DNA of 64,000 bases from assembly GCF_000686945.1 (NCBI RefSeq), contig NZ_JMME01000002.1, positions 62,001 through 126,000 on the forward strand, in the 5' to 3' direction. The position numbers were made by a program, and so were the translations under genes. Under the pieces are notes generated by a model, which was not told the origin of the DNA, did no database searches, and saw only the letters and a list, made by a program, of their open reading frames with translations. The DNA is from Selenomonas sp. AE3005 (GTDB lineage: Bacteria > Bacillota > Negativicutes > Selenomonadales > Selenomonadaceae). This document shows, one piece after another, positions 44,695 to 54,404 of the stretch (position 1 is its first letter; each line of letters starts with the position of its first letter).

Positions 44695-45978
44695 TTGAAA
44701 ACTTTAATAAAGAATGTTTATGTTGTTATGCCGGATGGCACGACACCGGTTACCAATATCATGCTGGACGGGCAGAACATTGCCGCTATTGGCGATGTTC
44801 CCGATACGTTCCGTCCCGGCAAGGTCATCGACGGTAAGAATCATCTGGCCGTACCCGGCTTTGTCAATGCGCATACACATACATCAATGACGCTGCTGCG
44901 CAGTTATGCTGATGATATGGCGCTGATGGACTGGCTTAACGACATGGTTTGGCCGGCAGAGGCCAAGATGAATGAGGAAGATATTTACTGGGGTGCTATG
45001 CTGGCGCTGGTGGAAATGGTACGCTCCGGTACCACGACCTTTGCCGATATGTATGGCCCGTATATGAACCGGGTAGCTGAGGCCACGCTGGATACTGGTA
45101 TCCGTGGCGTTCTCTCCCGTGGTATCATCGGTGTAGCTCCTGATGGCGATAAAAAGCTGCAGGAAAACGTAGACCTCTACAAAGAATTCCACGGCAGCGG
45201 GGACGGCCGCCTTACGGTAATGTTTGGCCCTCATGCTCCTTATACCTGTCCGCCGGAGTTCCTGCAGCAGGTGGCTAAGACGGCGCAGTCCTTAGGTGCC
45301 GGCATTCACATTCATATGCATGAAACGCGCACGGAAGTCGAGGATTCGCTGAGGCAGTACGGCAAACGTCCTTTCGCCTGGGTAGCGGAAACAGGGCTCT
45401 TTGACTGTGACCATGTTTTGGCTGCACATTGCGTGCATCTTGATGATAATGATATCGCCATTATGAAGAAATACAAGATAAATGCGGCGCATAATCCCGG
45501 CAGCAACATGAAACTGGCCAGCGGCGTATGCCCGGTACCGCGTCTGCTCAAAGAAGGCATTGTAATGGCTCTGGGCACGGACGGCGCATCTTCCAACAAC
45601 AATCTGGATATGCTGGAAGAAGTAAATCTGGCCGCTATGCTCCATAAGGTCAATGAGTATGACCCGCTGGCTGTACCGGCGTTTGAGGCCCTGAAGATGG
45701 GTACGGAATACGGTGCCAAGGCTGTGGGTATCGATAAACTGGGCCGTCTGGAGGCTGGCTGCAAGGCTGATATCACGCTCTTTAACATGAACAGCCCGGC
45801 CTGGTTCCCTCGCAACAATCTGGTGTCCCTGCTCGTTTATGCCGCTAACAGCGGTTCGGTGGATACGGTTATCTGTAATGGTAAGGTCATTATGGAAAAT
45901 AATGAAATCAAGACTGTGGATGAAGAACGTATCTGCTATGAGGCCCAGCGTTGTGCTGAACGCCTGTTAAAGAAATAA
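44695..45978 (+). CDS. mtaD: 5-methylthioadenosine/S-adenosylhomocysteine deaminase
   Basis: 427 residues from TTG 44695 (GGGAG about 9 bases upstream). It belongs to the ATZ/TRZ amidohydrolases: FVNAHTHTSMTLLR gives the first metal His pair, HMHETRTE another ligand region, HCVHLDD follows, and LGTDGASSNNNLDM carries the catalytic Asp. It converts MTA or SAH to the inosyl forms. It is 24 bases downstream of ahcY and 15 bases upstream of ftsK, suggesting a long transcript. Confidence 0.93.
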   Translation: MKTLIKNVYVVMPDGTTPVTNIMLDGQNIAAIGDVPDTFRPGKVIDGKNHLAVPGFVNAHTHTSMTLLRSYADDMALMDWLNDMVWPAEAKMNEEDIYWGAMLALVEMVRSGTTTFADMYGPYMNRVAEATLDTGIRGVLSRGIIGVAPDGDKKLQENVDLYKEFHGSGDGRLTVMFGPHAPYTCPPEFLQQVAKTAQSLGAGIHIHMHETRTEVEDSLRQYGKRPFAWVAETGLFDCDHVLAAHCVHLDDNDIAIMKKYKINAAHNPGSNMKLASGVCPVPRLLKEGIVMALGTDGASSNNNLDMLEEVNLAAMLHKVNEYDPLAVPAFEALKMGTEYGAKAVGIDKLGRLEAGCKADITLFNMNSPAWFPRNNLVSLLVYAANSGSVDTVICNGKVIMENNEIKTVDEERICYEAQRCAERLLKK

Positions 45979-45993
45979 TGTTGAGGTGATACC

Positions 45994-48567
45994 TTGAAAA
46001 AGAAGACAAGCGAGGGGAAAACAACCACCCGGCGCAGCCGCAGGACAGCTGTAAAAAAACGTCCTGAGGCCAGCCGTGCCAATCCCGAGCGGAAATACGA
46101 GCTGCTGGGCTTGTCACTGGCAGCCGTCAGCCTGATTTCCATCTGTGGTTTGTTTGGCCTCAACGTCGGCTTTGTTGGGGTGTATTTTGCCAAGTGCCTG
46201 CATTATATGTTTGGCATTGGCGCCATCGTCATATCCCTGCTGATACTGTTAATCGGTTATCAATATATTGTCAAACACCATGGCCTCGTGTATTCGCCCC
46301 GTTTCTTTGGCCTGGCCCTGCTCTTCTGGTCCACACTGGCCATCTGGCACCACTTTGTGGTGCCGCCCGGCGAGGAGATTCTGCCGGACAGCCTGCCCCG
46401 GGGCGGCGGCCTTCTGGCCGGCGGCCTGCTGCTCATGCTGCGGCGGTTCTTTGGTGTTGACGGTACGATTATCCTGCTCGGAGCCGGTGTAATCGGCTCC
46501 ATTCTGTTGTCCACTACCTGGTCCCTGGCCAATGGTGTCCTGCGCACGCAGCGCACCGCTGTACGGGGGGCCAACGCCACCGGCAAAGCCGTGGCTGTGG
46601 CTTATGAAAAAGTCGCCGACGTCAGTGAACGCGTCGAGGAAAAAGTAGTGGAGAAGGTAAAAAATTCCTTCTACAACCAGGAACAGGATGACCATTTTTC
46701 CGCCCAGCCTTTAGACGATAAGGTGGAGGAGCCGGCAGTGGCTGCGGCCGTGGAAGAAACTGCTCCCGTTGCACCAGTGGTGCAAGAAACACCGGCGGCC
46801 CCGGCAGAACCGGAACCTGAACCATTGCCCAAGTTTACCATTGAGTATGGCCGCAGTGAGGACAGTGAACCGCTCGTCGAGGCGGATATGGACGAACTGC
46901 TGGCTGAGGCCGAGCAGGCGGTGGAAGAACCGGCAGCAGAGCCGGTTATCAACGTGGCTCAGCCGAAACCGGTTGCGCCCTCGAAAAAGCCGCTGAAGGA
47001 AGAGAGCAAGCGGACAGCAATGCCGTCCTATGGGGAAATAGCTCCTATCCGCCCGGCAGCTGCCATTTTAGATGGCTCCGAGCAGACGGTAACGGAAACG
47101 CCGAAACCCGTAAAGCCTTATGAACTGCCCAAGGTTACGGAGATTCTCAGCAAACACAGTAAAAAGCAGAATGTGGCTTTGGAAATGGAAATCGAGGAAA
47201 ATGCCCGGACCTTGCAGCAGACATTGGCGGACTTCAAGGTGAAGGCCACGATTATCAATGCCTGCCACGGCCCGGCTGTAACCCGTTATGAACTTGAACC
47301 GGCACCCGGTGTCAAAGTCAGCAAGATTACCAATCTGGCTGATGATATTGCCCTGCGGCTGGCGGCCAGCTCCGTGCGTATAGAACAGATACCCGGCAAA
47401 TCAGCTATCGGTATTGAAGTTCCCAACAAAGAACTGGAAGGCGTACAGCTCCGCGAAGTGCTGGAAAATCCCAAATTTGATAAAGCCAAATCCAAACTCA
47501 CGGTAGGGCTGGGCATGGATATCGGCGGTCAGGGAATTTTTGCTGACCTCGGCAAAATGCCCCATCTGCTGGTAGCTGGTGCTACAGGCTCCGGTAAATC
47601 CGTGTGTATTAACACTTTGATTACCAGTGTCCTGTTTAAGGCCAAACCTGACGAAGTTAAATTTATCCTGGTGGACCCCAAGATGGTGGAATTGTCCAAT
47701 TACAACGGCATTCCCCATCTGATGGTGCCGGTGGTTACCGACGCCAAGAAAGCAGCCTCCGTGCTGAACTGGTCCGTGCAGGAAATGGAAAAGCGTTATG
47801 CCAAGTTCGCGCAGAACGGCGTCCGCAATATGCAGGGATATAACGACAGTTTCCCTGAGGACAAAATGCCGGCCATCGTCATCATCATCGACGAGCTGGC
47901 TGACCTCATGATGGTAGCTCCCCACGATGTGGAGGACGCGATTTGCCGTCTGGCACAGAAAGCCCGTGCGGCCGGTATTCATATGGTACTGGCAACGCAG
48001 CGCCCCTCGGTGGACGTTATTACCGGTATTATCAAGGCCAATGTGCCTTCCCGTATATCCTTTGCCGTTTCCAGCCAGATTGACTCCCGTACCATTCTGG
48101 ACCGCAGCGGTGCGGAAAAACTGCTGGGACGCGGTGATATGCTCTTCTTCCCCATCGGGGCGTCCAAACCGCGCCGTGTGCAGGGGGCTTTCATCAGCGA
48201 CGAAGAGGTGGAAAAACTGCTGGACTTCATTCGTTCCCAGGGACAGGAAATGGAGCCCAACGAGGAAATAGAGGCCTTTACGGAACGTGAACTGGCGGAA
48301 AATAACGATGAGGAGAGCAGTAAGGGCGGCGGCCGCAAGGCTCCCAAAACAGATGAACTTCTTATGGACGCAGTCAATCTCGTCATGAGTACCGGTCAGG
48401 CCTCGGCCTCCAGTATTCAGCGAAGGTTCCATATCGGTTATACCCGGGCGGCCCGGCTGATTGACACCATGGAGGAGCTGAACATTGTCGGCCCGAACCT
48501 GGGCAGCAAACCCCGGGAAATTTTAATGAGCAGTGAGCAAGCGCTGGATACGCTGGCCAATGTGTAA
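45994..48567 (+). CDS. ftsK: DNA translocase FtsK/SpoIIIE
   Basis: 857 residues from TTG 45994 (GAGGTGAT upstream). A Lys/Arg-rich start is followed by four membrane helices within about residues 30-190, then a Pro/Glu-rich linker (about 200-370), the alpha/beta motor with Walker A GATGSGKS, Walker [12 protein letters not shown] and [12 protein letters not shown], and a C-terminal gamma winged helix ([18 protein letters not shown]). It pumps chromosomal DNA through the closing septum. The gamma domain is expected to read KOPS-like sequences. Confidence 0.97.
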   Translation: MKKKTSEGKTTTRRSRRTAVKKRPEASRANPERKYELLGLSLAAVSLISICGLFGLNVGFVGVYFAKCLHYMFGIGAIVISLLILLIGYQYIVKHHGLVYSPRFFGLALLFWSTLAIWHHFVVPPGEEILPDSLPRGGGLLAGGLLLMLRRFFGVDGTIILLGAGVIGSILLSTTWSLANGVLRTQRTAVRGANATGKAVAVAYEKVADVSERVEEKVVEKVKNSFYNQEQDDHFSAQPLDDKVEEPAVAAAVEETAPVAPVVQETPAAPAEPEPEPLPKFTIEYGRSEDSEPLVEADMDELLAEAEQAVEEPAAEPVINVAQPKPVAPSKKPLKEESKRTAMPSYGEIAPIRPAAAILDGSEQTVTETPKPVKPYELPKVTEILSKHSKKQNVALEMEIEENARTLQQTLADFKVKATIINACHGPAVTRYELEPAPGVKVSKITNLADDIALRLAASSVRIEQIPGKSAIGIEVPNKELEGVQLREVLENPKFDKAKSKLTVGLGMDIGGQGIFADLGKMPHLLVAGATGSGKSVCINTLITSVLFKAKPDEVKFILVDPKMVELSNYNGIPHLMVPVVTDAKKAASVLNWSVQEMEKRYAKFAQNGVRNMQGYNDSFPEDKMPAIVIIIDELADLMMVAPHDVEDAICRLAQKARAAGIHMVLATQRPSVDVITGIIKANVPSRISFAVSSQIDSRTILDRSGAEKLLGRGDMLFFPIGASKPRRVQGAFISDEEVEKLLDFIRSQGQEMEPNEEIEAFTERELAENNDEESSKGGGRKAPKTDELLMDAVNLVMSTGQASASSIQRRFHIGYTRAARLIDTMEELNIVGPNLGSKPREILMSSEQALDTLANV

Positions 48568-48578
48568 GGAGTTTTATT

Positions 48579-49070
48579 TTGCATATCGTACTTATCGAAC
48601 CCGAGATACCCGGCAACACCGGTAATATTGCCCGGTTGTGTGCCGCTACGGGCATAGAGCTGCATTTGGTGCGCCCTTTGGGCTTTTCCACCGATGACAA
48701 GCATTTGAAACGGGCAGGACTTGATTACTGGCATTTAGTCAAAGTGCATTATCATGATAATTTTGACCAGGTGCTGCAAGAGTATCCTGACCATAAGTTT
48801 TACTATTGTTCCACGAAGGCCCCCCACGCCCATACGGAAGTGAACTACGGGCATGATGACATGCTGGTCTTTGGCAAGGAGTCAGCCGGCATTCCCGAGG
48901 AGATTTTAAATGCTCACTGGGAATCATGTGTGCGTATCCCCATGATTGAGGACGCGCGGTCGTTAAACCTCTCCAATGCCGTGGCTGTTGTGGCTTATGA
49001 GGCCCTGCGTCAGCAGAATTTTGCCTCGCTGGCGGAAAAGGGCCCTGGGCTCAGAATGTGGAATAAATGA
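48579..49070 (+). CDS. trmL: tRNA (cytidine(34)-2'-O)-methyltransferase TrmL
   Basis: 163 residues from TTG 48579 (AAGGAG about 8 bases upstream), a single SPOUT domain. Motifs: PEIPGNTGNIARLCAATG, the knot residues FGKESAGIPEEIL, and IPMIEDARSLNLSNAVAVVAYE. It methylates the wobble nucleotide of tRNA-Leu isoacceptors using SAM. It is 11 bases after ftsK and 16 before murB. Confidence 0.95.
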   Translation: MHIVLIEPEIPGNTGNIARLCAATGIELHLVRPLGFSTDDKHLKRAGLDYWHLVKVHYHDNFDQVLQEYPDHKFYYCSTKAPHAHTEVNYGHDDMLVFGKESAGIPEEILNAHWESCVRIPMIEDARSLNLSNAVAVVAYEALRQQNFASLAEKGPGLRMWNK

Positions 49071-49086
49071 GAAAGGGAATCATAAA

Positions 49087-50004
49087 TTGCGGATAAATGA
49101 AAATTTTTTAGCAGCTTGTGGAAAAATCCTGACGCAGGACCAAATATTGCTCGATGCCTCCATGCGTGAGCATACCACATTTAAAATCGGCGGCCCGGCA
49201 GACTGCCTGCTGCTGCCCAAAAGTCTGGAAGAAACCCAGCGCCTGCTGACGCTGGTACAGGAATACGAACTGCCCCTGACCATCATCGGCAATGGTTCTA
49301 ACATGCTGGTGCGGGATAAAGGCATTCGTGGCGTAGTCATTAAATTTGCCCGGAATATGTCTGCTATCCGGGTGGACGGCAGCCGTATGGTAGTGGGGGC
49401 CGGTGCCCTCTTAAAAGATGTATCTGATGCGGCGGCTGACCATAGCCTGGCTGGTCTGGAATATGCCTGTGGCATTCCGGGCAGCATCGGCGGTGCGGTC
49501 TTCATGAACGCCGGCGCTTATGGCGGTGAAATGAAAAACGTGGTGAAAAGCGTTAAAGCTGTCACGCGCAGCGGCGAGGTGAAAACCTATGCCAAGGACG
49601 AACTGGAACTGGGCTACCGTCACAGTATTTTCCAGAGCAATGGTGAGGCCATTGTGGAAGTAGAGCTGGAACTTACCTCTGGTGAGGAATCGGCTATCCG
49701 TGCCGCCATTGCCGATTTTACAGCCCGGCGCGAAAGCAAGCAGCCATTGGAAATGCCCAGTGCTGGCAGCACCTTTAAACGGCCGGAAGGCTATTTTGCC
49801 GGCACGCTTATCGACCAGACCGGTCTCAAGGGCCTGCAGGTGGGCGGTGCCCAGGTGTCAACCAAACATGCCGGTTTCGTGGTCAATGCCGGCGGTGCTA
49901 CTGCCGAAGATGTGCTGAACCTCATAAAGGAAGTGCAGAAACGGGTAAAAGAGGCACATGGTGTTGAACTTCAGCCAGAAGTTCGCATGATTGGTGAAAT
50001 TTAA
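49087..50004 (+). CDS. murB: UDP-N-acetylenolpyruvoylglucosamine reductase MurB
   Basis: 305 residues from TTG 49087, with AAAGGG 9 bases upstream; the frame extends further back but overlaps trmL. FAD-binding motifs TTFKIGGPADCLL, IIGNGSNMLV and GIPGSIGGAVFMNAGAYG are present. The active-site region shows GYRHSIFQ and SAGSTFKRP. It makes UDP-MurNAc for peptidoglycan from the enolpyruvyl precursor with NADPH. It closes the ahcY-mtaD-ftsK-trmL-murB run. Confidence 0.96.
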   Translation: MRINENFLAACGKILTQDQILLDASMREHTTFKIGGPADCLLLPKSLEETQRLLTLVQEYELPLTIIGNGSNMLVRDKGIRGVVIKFARNMSAIRVDGSRMVVGAGALLKDVSDAAADHSLAGLEYACGIPGSIGGAVFMNAGAYGGEMKNVVKSVKAVTRSGEVKTYAKDELELGYRHSIFQSNGEAIVEVELELTSGEESAIRAAIADFTARRESKQPLEMPSAGSTFKRPEGYFAGTLIDQTGLKGLQVGGAQVSTKHAGFVVNAGGATAEDVLNLIKEVQKRVKEAHGVELQPEVRMIGEI

Positions 50005-50019
50005 TAGCAGGAAAAAGAA

Positions 50020-50060
50020 CACTCCTCTCAGAATATTACAAGTAAGATTCCGAGAGGAGT
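50020..50060 (+). promoter_or_regulatory. Hairpin masking the ribosome binding site of the beta-CASP hydrolase
   Basis: CACTCCTCTC-A-GAAT (50020-50034) pairs with ATTC-C-GAGAGGAGTG (50047-50061), about 14 pairs with one mismatch and a 12-base loop. The 3' arm contains GAGAGGAG, the only ribosome binding site for ATG 50068. ATTTTTA follows, so it may also terminate murB transcription. Confidence 0.7.
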
Positions 50061-50067
50061 GATTTTT

Positions 50068-51681
50068 ATGCGGTTGGAATTTTTAGGCGCAGCCCATACG
50101 GTGACGGGCTCCTGCTATCTGCTGGAGGCTCAGGACCATAAGTACCTCATCGACTGTGGTATGTTTCAGGGGGCGCGGCGGATTCGGGAACTGAACTATC
50201 AGCCTTTTCCCTTCAATCCTGCCAGTATCGATGCAGTATTCCTGACGCATGCGCATGTTGACCACTGCGGACTGATTCCCAAATTGGTTAAGGACGGCTT
50301 TAAAGGCAGTATCTATGCTACTCAGGCCACCTGCGACCTGGTGCAGATTATGCTGCCGGATTCAGCGTTTATTCAGCAGTCTGATGCCGAATCCTTCAAC
50401 CGTAAAAATCAACGCCGCGGTGAAGAACCCGTTGAACCCATTTACACCATTGACGATGCTTATGAGGCGCTGAAACACTTTGTCCCTGTGCCCTATGAGC
50501 AGGAATTTACCTTAGGAGAACACCTGGCCATTAAGTATTACGATGCCGGTCATATCATTGGCTCAGCGATTGTGGAGCTGTTGGTTAAGGAAGGTGACAA
50601 GGAGAGTAAAATGGTATTCTCCGGTGACCTGGGCCAGCCGAATCAGCCCATTATCAAAGACCCCACGATACTGAACGGCGCGGACTTTCTGGTGGTCGAG
50701 TCCACTTATGGCGACCGGCAGCACCCGCTTTATGACAAGGAAACCCGGCTGCTCGAGGTCATCAACGATACGATGGACAGGGGCGGCAATGTCATCATTC
50801 CGTCCTTTGCGGTAGGCCGTACCCAGACATTGCTGTATTATTTCTACAATCTTTGGAAACAGGGGCGGCTTGACGGTGACATTCCGATTATTTTGGACAG
50901 TCCGCTGGCCATCAATGCCACTCGTATTTTCCTGAAGAACTTTCAGGACTTTGATGAAGAGGCCATTAAAATGTTCGGGGATAATGAGAAACTGGTCGAA
51001 TTCCCCCAGCTGCGTATCTGTAAGACGCCGGAGGAATCACGGGCGCTCAACAGCTCGGAAGGTTCGGCTATCATCATTTCCGCATCAGGCATGGCTGACG
51101 CCGGGCGTATCCTCCATCATCTGAAACATAACCTTTGGCGTCCGGAGTCCACGATTCTCTTTGTGGGTTACCAGGCTGAAGGCAGCCTGGGGCGCCGGCT
51201 GGTCGAAGGTATCAAACGCGTCCGGATAATGGGCGAGGAAGTGGCGGTCAAAGCGCAGATTCAGGTACTCAATGGCTTTTCCGCTCATGCCGACACCAAT
51301 CAGCTGATGGAATGGATTAGCAATTTCCAAAATCCCAAACCGGCGAAAGTTTTCATCGTACATGGTGAGGCCCAAGGGCAGGAATTCCTGAAGAGCAGGA
51401 TTCAAAAGGAATACAAGGGCGAGGTCTATATCCCGTTCCGCGGCGATGCCGTGGTCATTCATGGCCGGGCCTGTGAGGTACAGCCGTCCAATATTCCCGA
51501 AGTATCGGTGGAAATGGAGATGGAAGAACAGCTGCGTATCTTCGACGCGGAATACCGCAATTTGCGGCATAAAATCATGCAGCTTGTGGTACGCCAGCCC
51601 AAGACGATGGAACCGCTGCTTAAAGCGATTACCAAAGGTTTTAACTATCTAAAGAAACTTTGTGCCCCGTTTAATATTTAA
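50068..51681 (+). CDS. Metallo-beta-lactamase / beta-CASP RNA-specificity hydrolase
   Basis: 537 residues from ATG 50068. The MBL core shows the H-x-H-x-D-H motif in LTHAHVDHCG, a DAGHIIGSA segment and GDLGQ. The beta-CASP insert and RMMBL domain follow (ESTYGDRQHP, SFAVGRTQTLL, ISASGMADAGRI, GFSAHADTNQL). These are the hallmarks of CPSF73/YSH1-like nucleases, in bacteria often of unknown RNA target. It differs from RNase J in lacking the RNase J C-terminal domain. The last ~60 residues form a separate helical tail. Translation may be limited by the upstream hairpin. Confidence 0.92.
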   Translation: MRLEFLGAAHTVTGSCYLLEAQDHKYLIDCGMFQGARRIRELNYQPFPFNPASIDAVFLTHAHVDHCGLIPKLVKDGFKGSIYATQATCDLVQIMLPDSAFIQQSDAESFNRKNQRRGEEPVEPIYTIDDAYEALKHFVPVPYEQEFTLGEHLAIKYYDAGHIIGSAIVELLVKEGDKESKMVFSGDLGQPNQPIIKDPTILNGADFLVVESTYGDRQHPLYDKETRLLEVINDTMDRGGNVIIPSFAVGRTQTLLYYFYNLWKQGRLDGDIPIILDSPLAINATRIFLKNFQDFDEEAIKMFGDNEKLVEFPQLRICKTPEESRALNSSEGSAIIISASGMADAGRILHHLKHNLWRPESTILFVGYQAEGSLGRRLVEGIKRVRIMGEEVAVKAQIQVLNGFSAHADTNQLMEWISNFQNPKPAKVFIVHGEAQGQEFLKSRIQKEYKGEVYIPFRGDAVVIHGRACEVQPSNIPEVSVEMEMEEQLRIFDAEYRNLRHKIMQLVVRQPKTMEPLLKAITKGFNYLKKLCAPFNI

Positions 51682-51696
51682 GGATAACGCATAATA

Positions 51697-51774
51697 AAAG
51701 CCCTCCTCTGTGAATAACAGCTAAACTTGACGCCGGCAGCGGCAAGGGTTATTTACAGGGGAGGGCAGTTTTTA
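51697..51774. terminator. Long imperfect terminator hairpin
   Basis: GCCCTCC-CTGT-AATAAC pairs with GTTAT-ACAG-GGAGGGC around a 31-base loop with an inner GCCG/CGGC element, followed by TTTTTA. Convergent genes flank it. Confidence 0.75.
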
Positions 51775-51784
51775 CTAGGGATGT

Positions 51785-51985
51785 TTACTGACGGGGGGAC
51801 TGATTGTTATCCCAGCAATAGCCACCATGACCATGCGGGCCACGGCCACGGCAGTGCCAGCCGTCAGTTGACTGGTCAGATTCCTGCCAGCAATATCCGG
51901 GACGGTCAGGATTAGCGGCAGCCATTACGGGAACGGCACTGGCAAGAATGAGTCCGGCGGCACAGGCAGCAAATATTTTTTTCAT
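51785..51985 (-). CDS. Small exported His/Gly/Trp-rich protein
   Basis: 66 residues from ATG at 51985 (AGGAGG upstream). A signal peptide (MKKIFAACAAGLILASAVP, cleavage near VMA-A) leaves a mature chain of about 40 residues with a repeated G-Y-C-W motif, a DGWHCRGRG piece and GPHGHGG. It has three cysteines and three histidines, which suggests metal binding in the periplasm. It is transcribed divergently from a two-component system whose sensor also has a His/Gly loop, so it is a likely target of that system (inference). Confidence 0.7.
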   Translation of the reverse strand: MKKIFAACAAGLILASAVPVMAAANPDRPGYCWQESDQSTDGWHCRGRGPHGHGGYCWDNNQSPRQ

Positions 51986-52043
51986 GGTAATACCTCCTAA
52001 ATGCAAAATAGATTGTTTGATGTTATTATTATTACAGGTATAT

Positions 52044-52073
52044 GTGACGAAAGTGTTACGATTGGTGACGAAA
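52044..52073. promoter_or_regulatory. Direct repeat, possible response-regulator site
   Basis: GTGACGAAA occurs at 52044 and 52065, a 21-base period (two helical turns), between the divergent exported-protein gene and the response regulator gene. OmpR-type regulators often bind such direct repeats. Confidence 0.55.
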
Positions 52074-52118
52074 ATAAAATTTTCTTTATGACTGGCTATA
52101 TTTTAAGGAGGATTTATG

Positions 52119-52808
52119 ATGGCAAAGCTGCTAATCGCTGATGATAATGCGGCCATACGGGAGATTTTGCAAATTGCCGCTGACGCTGCCGGTTTTACTG
52201 CCTTGCTGGCCAGTGATGGGGAGGAGGCCTGGCAGATATTTACAGAGGGCGGCATTGATTTGCTTTTGCTCGACGTGATGATGCCCGGACTTGATGGTTT
52301 TGCCCTCTGCCAGCGGATTCGCAGGGAGTCAGATGTGCCGATAATCATGATAACAGCCCGGGGAGATGATTATGACCGCATTATGGGCCTTGATATAGGG
52401 GCCGATGATTATGTGGTAAAGCCGTTTTCCACGGCCGAGGTAATGGCCAGGGTTAAGGCTGTGCTCAGACGCTGGCAGAAAAATGAACAAAGTGCAGGGG
52501 CTCTGGCCTGTGGCAATCTGCGTATACTGGAAGGGACAGGCCGGGTGGAAGTGGCAGGAAACGCACTGCCCCTTACGCATAAGGAATATGACCTGCTCTA
52601 TTTATTTATCAGCCATAAACAGCAGATTTTTTCCCGGGAGCAATTACTGGACTTACTCTGGGGCTATGATTACAGTGGTGATACACGCACGGTTGATACG
52701 CATATCCGCCGGCTGCGTGCCAAACTGGAAAAAGCCGGGTGTCAGGGCGGCGTTATTGCTACCGTATGGGGACGTGGGTATCGCTGGGATTGTGAGGAAG
52801 GGCAATGA
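52119..52808 (+). CDS. OmpR/PhoB-type response regulator
   Basis: 229 residues from ATG 52119 (AAGGAGG 7 bases upstream; ATG 52116 is less well spaced). Receiver domain: acidic pair D8-D9, phospho-acceptor D52 in LLLLDVMMPG, a T in MITARG and K in VVKPFS. The winged-helix output domain ends with DTHIRRLRAKL and a GRGYRWD segment. It overlaps the sensor kinase by ATGA. It probably controls itself and the divergent small exported protein through the direct repeat at 52044. Confidence 0.94.
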   Translation: MAKLLIADDNAAIREILQIAADAAGFTALLASDGEEAWQIFTEGGIDLLLLDVMMPGLDGFALCQRIRRESDVPIIMITARGDDYDRIMGLDIGADDYVVKPFSTAEVMARVKAVLRRWQKNEQSAGALACGNLRILEGTGRVEVAGNALPLTHKEYDLLYLFISHKQQIFSREQLLDLLWGYDYSGDTRTVDTHIRRLRAKLEKAGCQGGVIATVWGRGYRWDCEEGQ

Positions 52809-54328
52809 GGAATATGTCATTATGGCAGCGCATGCTGTTGTACTTTTCCGTCGTACTGGTCTTATTTTCGCTGCTGATGGGCATAGCCTTTACGGTGTTA
52901 TTTGCCCGGCATAGTCAGGTAATCCATCAGGAGGAAATGCAAAAAAGAGCGGTGGCGCTGGCTGCCGTGATTCCGGCCATGCGCGAGGCCGGTGAATGGC
53001 TGCAGGCAAATGACGGTATGGCGGAACCAATGATGCGTCACGGCCATGGTCATGGCCGGCACGGCATGATGAATAATGGCGGCTGGTGCCGGCGGCAAAT
53101 CAGCGGTGACAGTTCCTTCTTTCATCAGCTCAATGAGCTGGGGGACGGCGATGTTTGGCTCGTAGCTGCTGACAGTCAAATGATTTGCTCCTATGGCAGT
53201 CAAAATGGTGATACCATGACAGAACTGCCACGGGAGGCCGAGAACCTCATCACCGCGGCTATGCGTGGTGAACGTGTGCAGAGTCAGGCCTTTTCTTCGC
53301 TGCTGGGGACGCCTGCCCTGACAACTGCTGCGCCCATATACTTTGATGGCAGGATAAAAGGCGTGGTACTCTTGCACCATTCCTTAAAAAATATGGAGCA
53401 GAACCTGTGGCAGGGGCTGCGGACGCTGGGATTGTCCTTGCTGCTCGCCCTGGTGCTTACGGGAATAATCGCCTTTGTCCTGACCAGAAGGTTTTTACGG
53501 CCATTGCTGCAAATGCAAAAAACAGCCCGGGCCTATGCTGCCGGCGACTTTACGGCCAGGACGGGCATAGTACAGCAGGACGAGCTGGGACTGCTGGCTG
53601 CGGACATTGACGCGCTGGGCGCAGAATTGGAACAGGCCAGACACGAGCGCCAGGCCATGCAGCAGCAGCGGCAGGAATTCCTGGCAGAAATATCCCATGA
53701 ACTGCGCACGCCTTTGACAATTCTGCGCGGTACACTGGAAGTACTCTGGCAGGGAATGGTAAAAACGCCGGAACAAACAGCCAGTTGTCAGCAGCAGGCT
53801 ATGTCGAGCCTGGCAGGCATGGAAGTGTTGGTGCGTGATTTACTGGAATTGACGCGCCTGCAAAATCCCGGCTTTAAACTGACAGAGGAACAGCTGGACG
53901 TGACAGAGGCTTTTCGTGAGGCCGTACAGCAGGCGCAGGTGCTGGCAGACAGGAAAGGCATTGAATTAAGGGCTGAGTTTACAGAACCACTCGTGGTGAC
54001 AGGCGACTACGGTCGCTGCCGTCAGCTATTGCTGATTTTACTGGACAATGCGGTGAAGTTCTCCCCGGCAGGTGAGACGGTGACAGTCAGCCAATTGCGG
54101 CAGGGAAAAGGCTGGAAATTTGTGGTGGCAGACCATGGCTGTGGTATTGCGCCAGCCGAGATAGAACATATATTTACGAAATTTCATCGCAGTCATGACG
54201 GGAATAATAAGCAGGGAACGGGCCTGGGGCTGGCCATTGCCTGGGAAATTGCCCAGCGTCATGGCTGGCGTCTGTCCTGTGTAAGCCAGCTGGGAAAAGG
54301 CAGTAAATTTATAATTTCGCAGTCATAA
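52805..54328 (+). CDS. Sensor histidine kinase with a His/Met-rich extracytoplasmic loop
   Basis: 507 residues. Two membrane helices (about 10-33 and 207-227) enclose a periplasmic domain of about 170 residues. That domain holds a metal-binding-like stretch at 72-89 (MAEPMMRHGHGHGRHGMM). HAMP follows, then HisKA with the phospho-acceptor H298 in EISHELRTPL, and HATPase_c with LLDNAVKFS, DHGCGIAP and GTGLGLAI. The loop suggests sensing of a metal such as copper, nickel or zinc, or of the envelope damage it causes; the ligand is not proven. It is translationally coupled to the regulator. Confidence 0.93.
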   Translation: MRNMSLWQRMLLYFSVVLVLFSLLMGIAFTVLFARHSQVIHQEEMQKRAVALAAVIPAMREAGEWLQANDGMAEPMMRHGHGHGRHGMMNNGGWCRRQISGDSSFFHQLNELGDGDVWLVAADSQMICSYGSQNGDTMTELPREAENLITAAMRGERVQSQAFSSLLGTPALTTAAPIYFDGRIKGVVLLHHSLKNMEQNLWQGLRTLGLSLLLALVLTGIIAFVLTRRFLRPLLQMQKTARAYAAGDFTARTGIVQQDELGLLAADIDALGAELEQARHERQAMQQQRQEFLAEISHELRTPLTILRGTLEVLWQGMVKTPEQTASCQQQAMSSLAGMEVLVRDLLELTRLQNPGFKLTEEQLDVTEAFREAVQQAQVLADRKGIELRAEFTEPLVVTGDYGRCRQLLLILLDNAVKFSPAGETVTVSQLRQGKGWKFVVADHGCGIAPAEIEHIFTKFHRSHDGNNKQGTGLGLAIAWEIAQRHGWRLSCVSQLGKGSKFIISQS

Positions 54329-54356
54329 AGGTAAGAAGATAGCCCTGCCTTTTGTC

Positions 54357-54403
54357 ATAAAAAAACCGAAGGAACTGTATGGCAGTATCCTTCGGGTTTT
54401 TAT
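54357..54403. terminator. Bidirectional terminator
   Basis: AAAAACCGAAGGA-ACTG pairs with CAGT-TCCTTCGG-GTTTTT around TATGG. Convergent genes lie on both sides. Confidence 0.9.
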
Positions 54404-54404
54404 T

